The position numbers were made by a program, and so were the translations under genes. From CAVSUB01 sp963730995 (GTDB lineage: Bacteria; Acidobacteriota; Vicinamibacteria; Vicinamibacterales; 2-12-FULL-66-21): 64,000 bases of DNA. This document shows, one piece after another, positions 40,103-48,281 of the stretch. The notes under the pieces are model-generated. The model saw nothing but the letters and a program-made list of their open reading frames with translations, did no database searches and was not told the DNA's origin. The first letter of the stretch is position 1; each line of letters begins with the position of its first letter. Location of the stretch: contig CAVSUB010000013.1 in NCBI GenBank assembly GCA_963730995.1, positions 1,364,001-1,428,000 of the forward strand, read 5' to 3'.

Positions 40103-41278
40103 TCAAAAGGCGTATTCAAATGCGACGGTCGGGGTAAGCGTCGCCGTCAGCCCACTGTGGTTGGCCGACCACCTCACGTGCCCGCCGACGACCATCGTTC
40201 TCGCGACGTTCCACTTGAGGCCTGCGACGAGCTGCACGGCCGTGTTGTCGCCTTTGCCCGACACCAGCCGGTAGGTGTCCACGTCGGGAATCGTCGGATG
40301 CGGAGCGGCCACCAGTTCGAGGTCGCGGAGCTCGGAAACGCGGCGAGCGAGCATTTCACCTGAAAGCGTCACGCGGGGATTGACGGCGACCAGCCCTGCC
40401 GCGCTCAACGAGACCTCGTTCGAGACTCCCCCACCCGCCACTCCGAGGTTCAGGTGGACGGCAAAGTGCGAGGGCTCGTAGGACGCCAGACCGGAGACAC
40501 GATAGCCAGCCTTGCCGGCACCGAGCAGGTTGTCTCGATCGCCGGTCGGAGCCCTGAGCTCCGCCGCCGCCGCAATCCCGAATCCTTCTTCGTCGAACAG
40601 CACGTACTTGCCGCGTAACGCCAGATCGCCGGGGCCGCTTGCGGTCGCCTGGGCGCTGGCCTGAGCGAGTGTCGTGCCTCGGTGCACCGTGACCCGTGCC
40701 CCATCCAGCTCCAGGCGAACGAGGGGCAGCGCCGCGCCGATCTCGAAGTGATCGGTCACAGGCACGCTGCCGAACAGCGTCATCCCGCTCGTGCGGATCT
40801 TCAGGGTCAGGTTCTCGGTGTCGAAGGGAGCAGCCTCGTCCCGGAACTGGTTCGAGATCGTGAGCAGCGAACCGTCGCGCAGGTTTTTCCCATCGAGTTC
40901 GCTGAACGACGTCGTTGCCGCCGAGACACCGAAGGACGGATGCCCCTTGCCCGGCGTCAGGGCGCGTTCCACGAAGAACGGTCCGAACGTATCGCCCGCC
41001 CTCTCAGCAGTCCCCAACAGCTCGTTGATTCGATAGACGAACCCGCCCGACGATGTGGAGAGCGGCACGGACGCGAGGTTCACGAGGAGTGCGTTGACGA
41101 TGGTTTGTCGTGCGGCGTCGGCGGCGGCGCGATCCCGCTCGAAATCGGCCGTCGGCACCGCTTGGTTCAGCATTAGGAAGCCGACAATGTCGGTCGCGCT
41201 CTGGCTCTGCGCGCGGGCGGCGGTGGGCAGGGACAGCGTCGCGACAGCAAGCACAACAAGGGCACGACTCATCTTCAT
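40103..41278 (-). CDS. predicted outer-membrane beta-barrel protein
   Basis: 391 aa with a signal peptide (MKMSRALVVLAVATLSLPTAARA) and alternating hydrophobic strands (HLNLGVAGGGVSNEVSLSAA, LVAVNPRVTLSGEMLARRVS, TMVVGGHVRWSANHSGLT) ending VAFEYAF with the terminal Phe needed by BAM. It resembles 'transporter' barrels of the meta-pathway phenol-degradation family. An early region (NQAVPTADFERDRAAADAAR) is helical and may form a plug or periplasmic part. Convergent with the preceding gene, 5 bases apart. Cargo unknown. Confidence 0.7.
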   Translation of the reverse strand: MKMSRALVVLAVATLSLPTAARAQSQSATDIVGFLMLNQAVPTADFERDRAAADAARQTIVNALLVNLASVPLSTSSGGFVYRINELLGTAERAGDTFGPFFVERALTPGKGHPSFGVSAATTSFSELDGKNLRDGSLLTISNQFRDEAAPFDTENLTLKIRTSGMTLFGSVPVTDHFEIGAALPLVRLELDGARVTVHRGTTLAQASAQATASGPGDLALRGKYVLFDEEGFGIAAAAELRAPTGDRDNLLGAGKAGYRVSGLASYEPSHFAVHLNLGVAGGGVSNEVSLSAAGLVAVNPRVTLSGEMLARRVSELRDLELVAAPHPTIPDVDTYRLVSGKGDNTAVQLVAGLKWNVARTMVVGGHVRWSANHSGLTATLTPTVAFEYAF

Positions 41279-41435
41279 AGGTGGTTTCCCGCTCCCGATA
41301 ATGCTGAACTGAGATTCCTGATCGTACCCGAAAACCCCGCGCGCCGGGAGAACTCATGCACGCCGCTCGCCAAGGCGTCCCGATGCCTTCGGTGGATGGT
41401 ACACTCCACGATGACGGTCCGAAGTCCTTCTGGCT

Positions 41436-42497
41436 ATGCCTGCCTCCTGGTTCCTCGAACGAATTCCCGGTCGTCGCCGCTCCCGCATTGCAGCAGCGCT
41501 GACGGCCTTCGCTCTGGCGACCGGATGCGCAGGCAACTACCGCCTCCTGCCGCGACTCTCGGCGGGCGACGGCCTCACGTGGCTCGCTCCGGCCACATCG
41601 AAAGAACTGCGATCTCTCGATCGCTGGCGGCGAAGCGTCGGACCGGCCCTGGTTGTGAACAAGTCGTCCACCGTCGTCGATCGTCCCGTGCGGCGGGTGA
41701 TCGTCGTCAGCTGGAACGTTGCGGTTGGATCGGCCGATGTCGTGGCGTTCCTGCGGGATCTTCGCGAACGCAGCGGGGCGGACGTGCCGGTCGTGCTCCT
41801 CCTCCAGGAGGCCTACCGGGAAGGCGCGGAAGTTCCGATCGCGCTCGACGGCGACGCGCGATTCGCGTCACGGCTCGGGTTCTCCGATAGTCCCGAGCCG
41901 CACCGCCAGGACATCGCGACGATTGCCGAGACGACCGGGCTCAACGTCTACTACGCGCCGTCCATGCGGAACGGATCGCCTTTGTCGTCAGCTGAGGATC
42001 GCGGGAATGCGATCCTGTCCAGTTCGCCGCTGACCGATCTGGCAGCAATCGAGCTGCCGTTCGAGCGGCAGCGCCGTGTAGCAATCGCCGCAACTGTCGC
42101 CGGCGTCTCGGCCAGTGGCGAGGCGTGGAAGCTTCGAGTCGTGTCGGCTCACCTGGACAACGTCGCCGGTCCGCGGCGTCTCTGGGTGTTCGGCAGTGAG
42201 CTCGCCCGAACGCGGCAGGCCCGGGCGCTCGTGACATACTTGGCGGACCCTGGCCCCACGGTGCTCGGCGGCGACTTCAACACGTGGTTCGGGTTTTCCG
42301 ATCGCGCGTATCTCGAGACCGCGCGCGCCTTCCCGAGAACCGTGACTTCCGATAGACGCGCGACCTTTCGCGGCCTGCTTCGGCTGGATCACGTCTTCTT
42401 TCGATTGCCCACGGGTTGGCGGGCCCACTCGCAACGCGGCAGCTCACGCTTCGGGTCCGATCATTTTCCGCTGATCGGGACGATCGATCTTGACTAG
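41436..42497 (+). CDS. endonuclease/exonuclease/phosphatase-family lipoprotein
   Basis: 353 aa with a lipobox LATGC-AG near residue 31, so it is probably a lipoprotein. EEP fold signatures in order: VIVVSWNVAVGSAD, VLLLQEAYREG (metal-binding Glu), VVSAHLDN, VLGGDFNTWFG (Asp-x-Asn), LRLDHVFFRL and FGSDHFPLIGTIDLD (catalytic Asp-His). Substrate could be DNA, a phosphoinositide or a sphingolipid; outside the cytoplasm, nucleic-acid scavenging is plausible. The gene stop runs directly into a 7-bp-period tract. Confidence 0.85.
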   Translation: MPASWFLERIPGRRRSRIAAALTAFALATGCAGNYRLLPRLSAGDGLTWLAPATSKELRSLDRWRRSVGPALVVNKSSTVVDRPVRRVIVVSWNVAVGSADVVAFLRDLRERSGADVPVVLLLQEAYREGAEVPIALDGDARFASRLGFSDSPEPHRQDIATIAETTGLNVYYAPSMRNGSPLSSAEDRGNAILSSSPLTDLAAIELPFERQRRVAIAATVAGVSASGEAWKLRVVSAHLDNVAGPRRLWVFGSELARTRQARALVTYLADPGPTVLGGDFNTWFGFSDRAYLETARAFPRTVTSDRRATFRGLLRLDHVFFRLPTGWRAHSQRGSSRFGSDHFPLIGTIDLD

Positions 42498-42521
42498 GAG
42501 TTAGAAGCTAGGAGACAGAGC
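42493..42521. repeat. short 7-bp-period tract at the stop codon
   Basis: taggagt-tagaagc-taggaga-cagagcc directly after, and overlapping, the stop codon of the lipoprotein gene. Same 7-bp period as the larger tracts but different unit sequence; too short to form arms alone. Confidence 0.5.
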
Positions 42522-42538
42522 CGTGGTGAAAGCGGGTT

Positions 42539-42607
42539 GTCGTGCTGAGCAGCCTGCGAGCGAAGCGAGCAGCGGATAAGCCGCGGGGGTGGGGCCCCGC
42601 GCAGTAA
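42539..42607. repeat. intergenic repeat family B, copy 2 (inverse orientation)
   Basis: Reverse complement of the 5957-6026 copy: cgagcgaagcgagcagcgg, then ccgcgggggtggggccccgc and gcagtaag. About 70 bases in the gap before the GH109-like gene. Copies differ at about one base in four outside the core. Confidence 0.7.
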
Positions 42608-42681
42608 GAAAAGCCAGCAGGGCCGTCTGGAAAACTCACAAAGCCGGTGATAATACCGTCTGCTCTCAGCGGAGGTCAGCT

Positions 42682-44016
42682 ATGGACGACTTGAAGCGAC
42701 GTGAGTTCCTGAAGCTTGGCGGCGCGGCTGTTGTCGCCGGCGCGACGCCGCTTGCCGCACAAGCCGCCCAGTCGACTGCGCAGAACGCCCCGTTCAGCGC
42801 GGCGCCGATCGAGATGGTGCGAATCGGGTACGTCGGGATCGGCGGCCAGGGTTCGGGGCACGTCCGGAACCTGCTCGGCATTCCCGGCTGCCGGATCACT
42901 GCCGTCTGCGACGTCAGGCCCGAGCGGACCGAGTGGGCGACGAAGCAGATTACCGCCGCCGGCCACCCGGCGCCGACTGCCTACACCCGCGGCCCACGCG
43001 ACTTCGAGCGCCTGTGCGAAACCGAACAGCTCGATCTCGTCTACAACGCCACGCCATGGGAGTTTCACGTTCCCATCATGCTCGCCGCGATGAAGAACGG
43101 GAAGCACACCGCCACGGAAGTGCCGGCGGCCATGACGGTAGACGACTGCTGGGCGATGGTCGAATCGGCCGAGAAGCTCCAGAAGCATTGCGTGCTGATG
43201 GAGAACTGCAACTACGACCGCATGGAGATGATGGTCTACAACATGGTCCGTCAGGGCCTGTTCGGAGAGATCCTGCATGCCGAAGGCGGGTACCTCCACG
43301 ACCTGCGATCCATCAAGTTTGCCGACACGGGCGAAGGGCTCTGGCGCCGCGCCTGGGCGATGAAAGTCAACGGCAACCTGTATCCGACGCACGGCCTCGG
43401 ACCGGTCGCCAACTGCCTCGACATCAATCGCGGCGACCGGTTCGACTATCTGGTGTCGATGAGCGGACCGTCACGAGGGCTTCAAGCGTGGGCGGCCGAG
43501 CACACGCCGGCGGACTCGCCCAAGCGCCGCGAGGAGTACGTCCTCGGAGACGTGAACGTCAGCATGATCAAGACAGTCCGCGGCCGGACGATCGTTGTCG
43601 AGCACTGCACGAACCTGCCGCGGCCTTACAGCCGCATCCACATGGTTCAAGGCACGAAGGGTCTGTTCCAGGGCTATCCGAATCGCGTGTACGTCGAAGG
43701 ACGCGGCAAGGAGGACGAGTGGCAGGAAGCCACCGAGGTCGCCAAGCAATTCGAGCATCCGCTCTGGAAAGATCTCGCCGAGCGCGCGTCGGGCGCCGGT
43801 CACGGCGGCATGGATTACATCGAGGACTACCGCTTGATCAAATGCCTGCGGGAAGGACGCCCGACGGACATGAACGTCTACGACGCCGCGGCGCTGAGCG
43901 CCGTCGTCGAATTGAGTACGCGCTCGAACGCGCACAAGAGCGCGCCGTTCGACGTACCGGACTTCACTCGCGGCAAGTGGAAGACCAACCCTCCGCTCGA
44001 CATCGTCCGGATGTGA
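42682..44016 (+). CDS. exported Gfo/Idh/MocA oxidoreductase, GH109-like (alpha-N-acetylgalactosaminidase type)
   Basis: 444 aa from ATG 42682 (GGAGG 6 bases upstream). Twin-arginine-type signal DLKRREFLKLGGAAVVAGAT. NAD-binding Rossmann core RIGYVGIGGQGSGHVRNLLG, then RITAVCDVRPERTEWA. Active-site region TEVPAAMTVDDCWAMVE, CVLMENCNYDRMEMMVYNMV, GYLHDLRSIKFADTGEGLWR, NLYPTHGLGPVANCLDINRG and TNLPRPYSRIHMVQGTKGLF are typical of GH109, which removes terminal alpha-GalNAc by an NAD-dependent redox mechanism. Assignment to GH109 rather than a plain dehydrogenase rests on these blocks. First gene of a sugar module with 44045-46236. Confidence 0.8.
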   Translation: MDDLKRREFLKLGGAAVVAGATPLAAQAAQSTAQNAPFSAAPIEMVRIGYVGIGGQGSGHVRNLLGIPGCRITAVCDVRPERTEWATKQITAAGHPAPTAYTRGPRDFERLCETEQLDLVYNATPWEFHVPIMLAAMKNGKHTATEVPAAMTVDDCWAMVESAEKLQKHCVLMENCNYDRMEMMVYNMVRQGLFGEILHAEGGYLHDLRSIKFADTGEGLWRRAWAMKVNGNLYPTHGLGPVANCLDINRGDRFDYLVSMSGPSRGLQAWAAEHTPADSPKRREEYVLGDVNVSMIKTVRGRTIVVEHCTNLPRPYSRIHMVQGTKGLFQGYPNRVYVEGRGKEDEWQEATEVAKQFEHPLWKDLAERASGAGHGGMDYIEDYRLIKCLREGRPTDMNVYDAAALSAVVELSTRSNAHKSAPFDVPDFTRGKWKTNPPLDIVRM

Positions 44017-44044
44017 GAAGTCCGCAGCCGACCGCTCAGGTCCG

Positions 44045-44854
44045 ATGAGACATACCGACCGCGCGCTCGTCCTTGCCCGCGGCCTCGGCCGCCGCATGCG
44101 CAAGGACGACCATGGCGTGCAGTTGACGGCCGACCAGCAACGCGCCGCGGAGGCGGGGCTGAAGGCCCTGATGCCGATCGACGGCCGGCCGTTCCTCGAC
44201 TACGTGCTCGGGTCGCTTGCCGATGCCGGCCTGCGTTCCGTGGGCCTCGTGATCGGACCCGGCGCCGATCCAGTACGGTCGCACTACGCGAACCTCACAA
44301 CGCCAGTGTCGCTGGATTTCATCGTTCAGCCGGAGGCGCGCGGGACTGCGGACGCAGTGCTGGCGGCGGAGGGCTGGGCCGAGGATGCGCCATTCCTGGC
44401 GCTGAACGCCGACAACCTGTACCCCGTGCAGGTGCTCAGGGATCTCGTCGCCCTCCAGGAACCCGGCCTGCCCGTTTTCGACCGGGAGGATCTCATCGCG
44501 TCGAGCAACATCCCGCCGGAGCGCGTCCAGTCGTTCGCGCTGCTCGAGGTCGACGACGGCGTGCTCACGCGGATTGTCGAGAAGCCCGCGGATGCCGACA
44601 TGCCCGGAGCCGGAGAGCCGATGCTCGTGAGCATGAACTGCTGGCGATTCGACAGCCGCATCTTCTCCGCGTGCCGCGACGTCGAGCCGTCGCCGCGGGG
44701 GGAGTTCGAGCTCCCCCTTGCAGTCGGACTTGCTCTCCGGCGCGGAGTCCAATTCCGTGCCGTTCCCGCGCGCGGGCCGGTCCTCGACTTGTCGCGTCGC
44801 GCCGACACCGCCGAAGTCGCGCGTCGCCTGCGCGGAGCACATCTCGCGCCGTGA
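44045..44854 (+). CDS. sugar nucleotidyltransferase
   Basis: 269 aa. NTP-transferase fold: ALVLARGLGRRMRKDD as glycine-rich loop (usual L-A-x-G-x-G-t-R-x-R), LMPIDGRPFLDYVLGSLAD, VIGPGADPVRSHYANL, PEARGTADAVLAAEGW and FLALNADNLYP with the metal-binding Asp. It would couple a sugar-1-phosphate with NTP to give NDP-sugar and PPi. Sugar and nucleotide cannot be read from the sequence. Stop overlaps the kinase start (GTGA), so the two are translated together. Confidence 0.85.
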   Translation: MRHTDRALVLARGLGRRMRKDDHGVQLTADQQRAAEAGLKALMPIDGRPFLDYVLGSLADAGLRSVGLVIGPGADPVRSHYANLTTPVSLDFIVQPEARGTADAVLAAEGWAEDAPFLALNADNLYPVQVLRDLVALQEPGLPVFDREDLIASSNIPPERVQSFALLEVDDGVLTRIVEKPADADMPGAGEPMLVSMNCWRFDSRIFSACRDVEPSPRGEFELPLAVGLALRRGVQFRAVPARGPVLDLSRRADTAEVARRLRGAHLAP

Positions 44855-46236
44855 CGGACGCCGCCACGCTCGCCGGGCATCTCGTATCCGCGGGCCTGGA
44901 CGAGGCGGAACGCGCGGCGAAGGCCCAGCTGTTCCAGCGCACGCTCGATCGCTGGCAGCGGGATATCGGATCGGCTCCTGCCGCGGCGTGGTGGGTGCCG
45001 GGACGGCTGGAGGTCTTCGGAACGCACACGGACTACGCCGGCGGGCGATCGCTCGTCGCACCTGTCCCGCGCGGGTTCGTGTTCCTGGCGGCGAGTCGTC
45101 TCGATCGCCAGATCCGGGCCATCGATGCAAAAGATGTCAGGGATCCCTGGGACAAGAGGAACGCCACCCACCAGGAGTCCGTCGCCATCTCGCAGGAGCA
45201 ATCTCCTGCGCGCTTCCGCGGCTGGCGGCACTACGTCGAGGTGACCGCCGCACGGCTCGCGCGCAATTTTCCAGGCAGTGAGCTCGGGACCGATATCGCC
45301 TTCGCCAGCGATCTGCCTCGAGCTGCGGGCATGAGCAGCTCGAGCGCGCTGATCGTCGGAATCGCCATCGCGCTGTCGTACGCCGGGCGGCTCCGTGAAC
45401 GCCCCGAGTGGCAGGCCGATGTCCGCTCGATTGTCGACGAAGCTGGATATCTGGGCTGTGTCGAGAACGGCCGCGCCTTCGGCGCGCTCACCGGCGACGC
45501 GGGCGTCGGCACGCACGGCGGCAGCGAGGATCACGCGGCGATGCTTGCGGGCACCGCCGGCGCCTGCAGCGAGTTCGCATTCGTTCCGCTGCGACTCGTG
45601 GAGACTGTTTCAATTCCGCCCGCGTGGACGTTCGTCGTGGCATCGAGCGGCATCGGATCGCACAAGACGGGCAGCGAGCGAGGGGCCTACAATCGGCTGT
45701 CCGCCGGAACGGCGGTCCTGCTCGATTTGTGGAATCGCCGCGAGACGCCGTGCGACTCTCTCGGCGCTGCGCTCGCATCGTCTGAGTCTGCGCTCGAGAG
45801 GCTCCGGGCGATCGCCGAGCGTTCGGCCTTGCCTGACTGGAGCGGTCCGGCGCTGAGAGACCGTCTCGACCACTTCGCGCGCGAAGATGGGCGCGTAGCG
45901 GAGAGTGTCCTCGCGTTGCGCCGTGCGGACGCGGATACGTTCGGTCGTCTCGCCGCCGAGTCGCAGGCTGACGCGGAATTGCTGCTGGCGAATCAAGTGC
46001 CCGAAACCTCGGCACTCGTTCGGGTCGCTCGCGATGCGGGCGCCGTCGCGGCCCGAAGCTTCGGCGCGGGGTTTGGCGGCAGCGCGTGGGCCATGATCGA
46101 GAGCGCCGGCGAGAAGGACGACCGGCAATTCCTCGACAGGTGGATGTCGGCGTATCGAAGCACGTGTCCCGAAGCGTCGGCGCATTCGGTCGCGTTCGTG
46201 TCGAAGCCGGGTCCGCCGGTCACGCGGGTGAAATAG
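44851..46236 (+). CDS. GHMP-family sugar kinase, galactokinase-like
   Basis: 461 aa from GTG 44851. WWVPGRLEVFGTHTDYAGGR matches the galactokinase signature (PGRxxxxGEHxDY), with Thr-His where the consensus has Glu-His; LPRAAGMSSSSALIVGIAIA is the ATP-binding loop; GTHGGSEDHAAMLAG and the C-terminal SFGAGFGGSAWAMI complete the fold. Deviation from G-E-H-x-D and the long linker (about 50 residues more than GalK) suggest a substrate other than galactose, for example N-acetylgalactosamine or another hexose. It would supply the sugar-1-phosphate for the neighbour nucleotidyltransferase. Confidence 0.85.
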   Translation: MTDAATLAGHLVSAGLDEAERAAKAQLFQRTLDRWQRDIGSAPAAAWWVPGRLEVFGTHTDYAGGRSLVAPVPRGFVFLAASRLDRQIRAIDAKDVRDPWDKRNATHQESVAISQEQSPARFRGWRHYVEVTAARLARNFPGSELGTDIAFASDLPRAAGMSSSSALIVGIAIALSYAGRLRERPEWQADVRSIVDEAGYLGCVENGRAFGALTGDAGVGTHGGSEDHAAMLAGTAGACSEFAFVPLRLVETVSIPPAWTFVVASSGIGSHKTGSERGAYNRLSAGTAVLLDLWNRRETPCDSLGAALASSESALERLRAIAERSALPDWSGPALRDRLDHFAREDGRVAESVLALRRADADTFGRLAAESQADAELLLANQVPETSALVRVARDAGAVAARSFGAGFGGSAWAMIESAGEKDDRQFLDRWMSAYRSTCPEASAHSVAFVSKPGPPVTRVK

Positions 46237-46244
46237 CAGTGTTG

Positions 46245-46388
46245 GCGGTCGAACTATCGACGGTCGGCGGTCGGCGCTCGACGGTCGAGGTGTCGACTGC
46301 GACCGCCGACTGAAGACGCTGACCGCAGACTGCGACTGCCGACCGAAGACCGCCGACCGAAGACTGCCGAGCCCCGACTGCGTCGCTA
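46245..46388. repeat. 7-bp-period repeat with inverted arms, largest tract
   Basis: Left part cgacggt-cggcggt-cggcgct-cgacggt-cgaggtg, right part tcgactg-cgaccgc-cgactga-agacgct-gaccgca-gactgcg-actgccg-accgaag-accgccg-accgaag-actgccg. About 18 units in total with opposite strand sense in the two arms, so it can fold back. It fills the gap between the convergent kinase and YjbQ genes. Confidence 0.8.
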
Positions 46389-46799
46389 GGCGATCATCTG
46401 CACGACAATCTCCCGCTCACGCGGACGGGTGTCGACCTCGAGGAGCATGATCTGCTGCCAGGTACCCAGGCTCAACGTGCCGTCGACGATGGGGATCGTG
46501 ATGGATGGACCGAGCAGCGCGGCGCGGACGTGGCTGGAGCCATTGTCGTCGCCCCACCGCAGATGATGCCGGTAGTCTCCCTCGGCCGGCGCGAGCCGAT
46601 CGAGCAGCCCGTTGAAGTCGCTGATGGCGCCCGGCTCGAACTCGATCGTGGTGATGGCGGCCGTGGATCCGACCACGAACACCGTGACGATCCCCTCACG
46701 GAGACCGCCATCCTGAACCGCTCGGGCGACCGTCCGGGTAATGTCGTGCGCGTCCCCCTGCCCGCTGGTGCGGACGGCGAATTTGTGAGTGCGTACCAC
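46386..46799 (-). CDS. YjbQ/UPF0047 family protein (secondary thiamine-phosphate synthase type)
   Basis: 137 aa, GTG start at 46799. Typical parts: VTVFVVGSTAAITTIEFEPG, NGSSHVRAALLGPSITIPIV and DGTLSLGTWQQIMLLEVDTR. The family has low thiamine-phosphate synthase activity in vitro and an unknown main role. Ends in the last bases of the heptamer tract, so the repeat reaches its stop codon. Confidence 0.9.
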   Translation of the reverse strand: MVRTHKFAVRTSGQGDAHDITRTVARAVQDGGLREGIVTVFVVGSTAAITTIEFEPGAISDFNGLLDRLAPAEGDYRHHLRWGDDNGSSHVRAALLGPSITIPIVDGTLSLGTWQQIMLLEVDTRPREREIVVQMIA

Positions 46800-46853
46800 G
46801 GTCTGCTAGAATAACCGTTCCTGCCGCCCCGCTGCGGCGGGTTCCCCGCCCAG

Positions 46854-46929
46854 GCCGGCGTAGCTCAGTTGGTAGAGCAGCTGATTCGTAATCAGCAGGT
46901 CGCGGGTTCGAGTCCCATCGCCGGCTCCA
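46854..46929 (+). tRNA. tRNA-Thr(CGU)
   Basis: Full cloverleaf: acceptor GCCGGCG/CGCCGGC (46854-46860 with 46919-46925), D arm GCTCAGTTGGTAGAGC, anticodon stem-loop GCTGA-TTCGTAA-TCAGC with anticodon CGT, variable loop, T arm CGGGTTCGAGTCCCA. Discriminator T and an encoded CCA at 46927-46929. Reads ACG codons, frequent in GC-rich genomes. A TAGAAT box is at 46807-46812. A terminator follows at 46946. Confidence 0.96.
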
Positions 46930-46945
46930 ATTTATCAACACGTTA

Positions 46946-46979
46946 CGGCCCGACGGCATTCGTCGGGCCGTTTCTGTTT
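46946..46979 (+). terminator. intrinsic terminator after tRNA-Thr
   Basis: Perfect 10-bp stem cggcccgacg / cgtcgggccg with loop gcatt, followed by tttctgttt. The best Rho-independent terminator in the window; 17 bases after the CCA end. Confidence 0.9.
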
Positions 46980-47154
46980 GCAAGAAAACTGCAAGACGTT
47001 CGACACTCTGACAGGGGTCGGTTGGTGGCGACCACTGACGACAGGGCCGTGGCGCCCAACCTTCACCTCTTCCCTTTCTTCACAAGCCTGTTACAAAACG
47101 CCGAATCGGTACCGGTCCGTGAGTGCGTTCATGCGGACTACTAACACTGGGCGA

Positions 47155-47640
47155 CTACTCGGGACTTGGCCGTGACCCGCCCGCCTCTGAGCCCGCCGGC
47201 ACGGGAATCATGTCGAAACGATCCGCAAGCGCAGCCCGCTCCTCTTTGCTGCCGTTCCGCATCGTCAGTTCCTGCATGGCCTCGAGAAACTGTTCAAAGC
47301 CGCCCGGATGATGCATGACCAGGAGAGTGGCGTCGTCGCTGCTCGCGTTGTGAAAGCCATGGATCGTGCCTCGCGGGACAAAAGCAAAGGTGCCGGCTGG
47401 AGCGGTCTGCCTCTCGTCGCCGACACGCAGCACGACTTCGCCCTCAAGCACGTAGAAGAACTCGTCGCGCCCGCGGTGGTAGTGCGGCCCGGCACCTACC
47501 GTCCCAGGCGGCACTCGTCCTTCCCAGACCGTACACAGGCCCCCGGTTTCGGCTGGCGAAGCCTTGACCATCACGCCCGTCCCAGCTGACCCGACTGCAA
47601 TGAACCGCCCAGCGCCTGGCGCCACCACGACCGCCCTCAT
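47155..47640 (-). CDS. cupin-domain protein
   Basis: 161 aa. Metal site in cupin motif 1: PHYHRGRDEFFYVLEGEVVL (H-x-H, Glu), motif 2: FVPRGTIHGFHNASSDDATL with His. MHHPGGFEQFLEAMQELTMR follows, the long C-terminal helix seen in quercetin-dioxygenase-like and sugar-isomerase-like small cupins. Enzymatic or binding role unknown. Same strand as the second cupin, 111 bases apart; both lie divergent to the MarR regulator and are its probable targets. Confidence 0.85.
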   Translation of the reverse strand: MRAVVVAPGAGRFIAVGSAGTGVMVKASPAETGGLCTVWEGRVPPGTVGAGPHYHRGRDEFFYVLEGEVVLRVGDERQTAPAGTFAFVPRGTIHGFHNASSDDATLLVMHHPGGFEQFLEAMQELTMRNGSKEERAALADRFDMIPVPAGSEAGGSRPSPE

Positions 47641-47751
47641 AACGTCCTCCTCTGCCCCCGCCGCGATGACGGCTCAGGAGCGTGATCTTTCTCTGTTCAC
47701 CTGGCTCTCGTGAGTTCTCCAGACCGCAAAGAACCGGGCTCAACGTGCGGG

Positions 47752-48219
47752 TTACGGCGCCGGCGTAAGACCGTGGCGGCGCATGATGTCGGCCATCTTG
47801 ACGGGGTCCGGCGGCCCGCCCGCAGCCGCATTGAGCACCGCGGCAGACTCGTGAAAATACTGCGGACCGATGGCGGCGGGCGTGATGGCGCAGAGGGCCT
47901 TCACGTCCTGGCTGCCGGCGTTGTCGAACCGGTGAATGGCGCCCCGCGGAATGCAGAGGGCCTGCCCCGGTCCGACGTCGATCCGTTTGCCGTCCACGGT
48001 CCAGGTCAGCACCCCCTCGATCCCGTAGATGGTCTCTTCGTAGTGATCATGACTGTGCGCTGGCGCCGCCAGCCGCTGCGCGGCCGGAACCGTGAGCTCG
48101 AAGAGAGCGAGGCTGCCGCTCGCGTCGTCCCCCGTGATAAGGAAGCGTACGGCGAGCGGCCCGAGGTGGATGATTTCGTCCGCGGGATTGATGTGGACGT
48201 CGGTCTTCTGCGCAGCCAT
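47752..48219 (-). CDS. cupin-domain protein
   Basis: 155 aa, ATG at 48219. APAHSHDHYEETIYGIEGVL holds motif 1 (H-x-H-x-HYEE), GQALCIPRGAIHRFDNAGSQ motif 2. C-terminal PDPVKMADIMRRHGLTPA looks like a family extension. About 30% similar by eye to the cupin at 47155-47640 in its core, so they may be old duplicates. Its ATG is 15 bases from operator 1 at 48235, which would block transcription when bound. Confidence 0.85.
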   Translation of the reverse strand: MAAQKTDVHINPADEIIHLGPLAVRFLITGDDASGSLALFELTVPAAQRLAAPAHSHDHYEETIYGIEGVLTWTVDGKRIDVGPGQALCIPRGAIHRFDNAGSQDVKALCAITPAAIGPQYFHESAAVLNAAAGGPPDPVKMADIMRRHGLTPAP

Positions 48220-48234
48220 GGCCAGCTCCTTTAA

Positions 48235-48276
48235 AGTAAACGTAGTTTACTGATGTAGAATGTAAATGAGATTTAC
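48235..48276. promoter_or_regulatory. pair of MarR-type operators between cupin and marR genes
   Basis: AGTAAAC-gta-GTTTACT (48235-48251) is a perfect 7-bp inverted repeat; GTAAAT-gag-ATTTAC (48262-48276) is a perfect 6-bp one. Centres are 26 bases apart. They are AT-rich in a GC-rich genome, fit the 16-20 bp palindromes bound by MarR dimers, and the second ends 5 bases before the marR ATG, so autorepression is likely. Confidence 0.75.
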
Positions 48277-48281
48277 TAACA

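Noticed and set aside
44671..44850. Upstream start for the GHMP kinase
   Set aside because: Would overlap the nucleotidyltransferase by 180 bases; GTGA coupling at 44851 is the pattern used elsewhere here.
46245..46388. CRISPR array
   Set aside because: Units are 7 bp with no spacers and there is no cas gene.
46930..47100. Phage attachment site behind tRNA-Thr
   Set aside because: No integrase and no repeat of the tRNA 3' end found in the window; only a terminator is evident.
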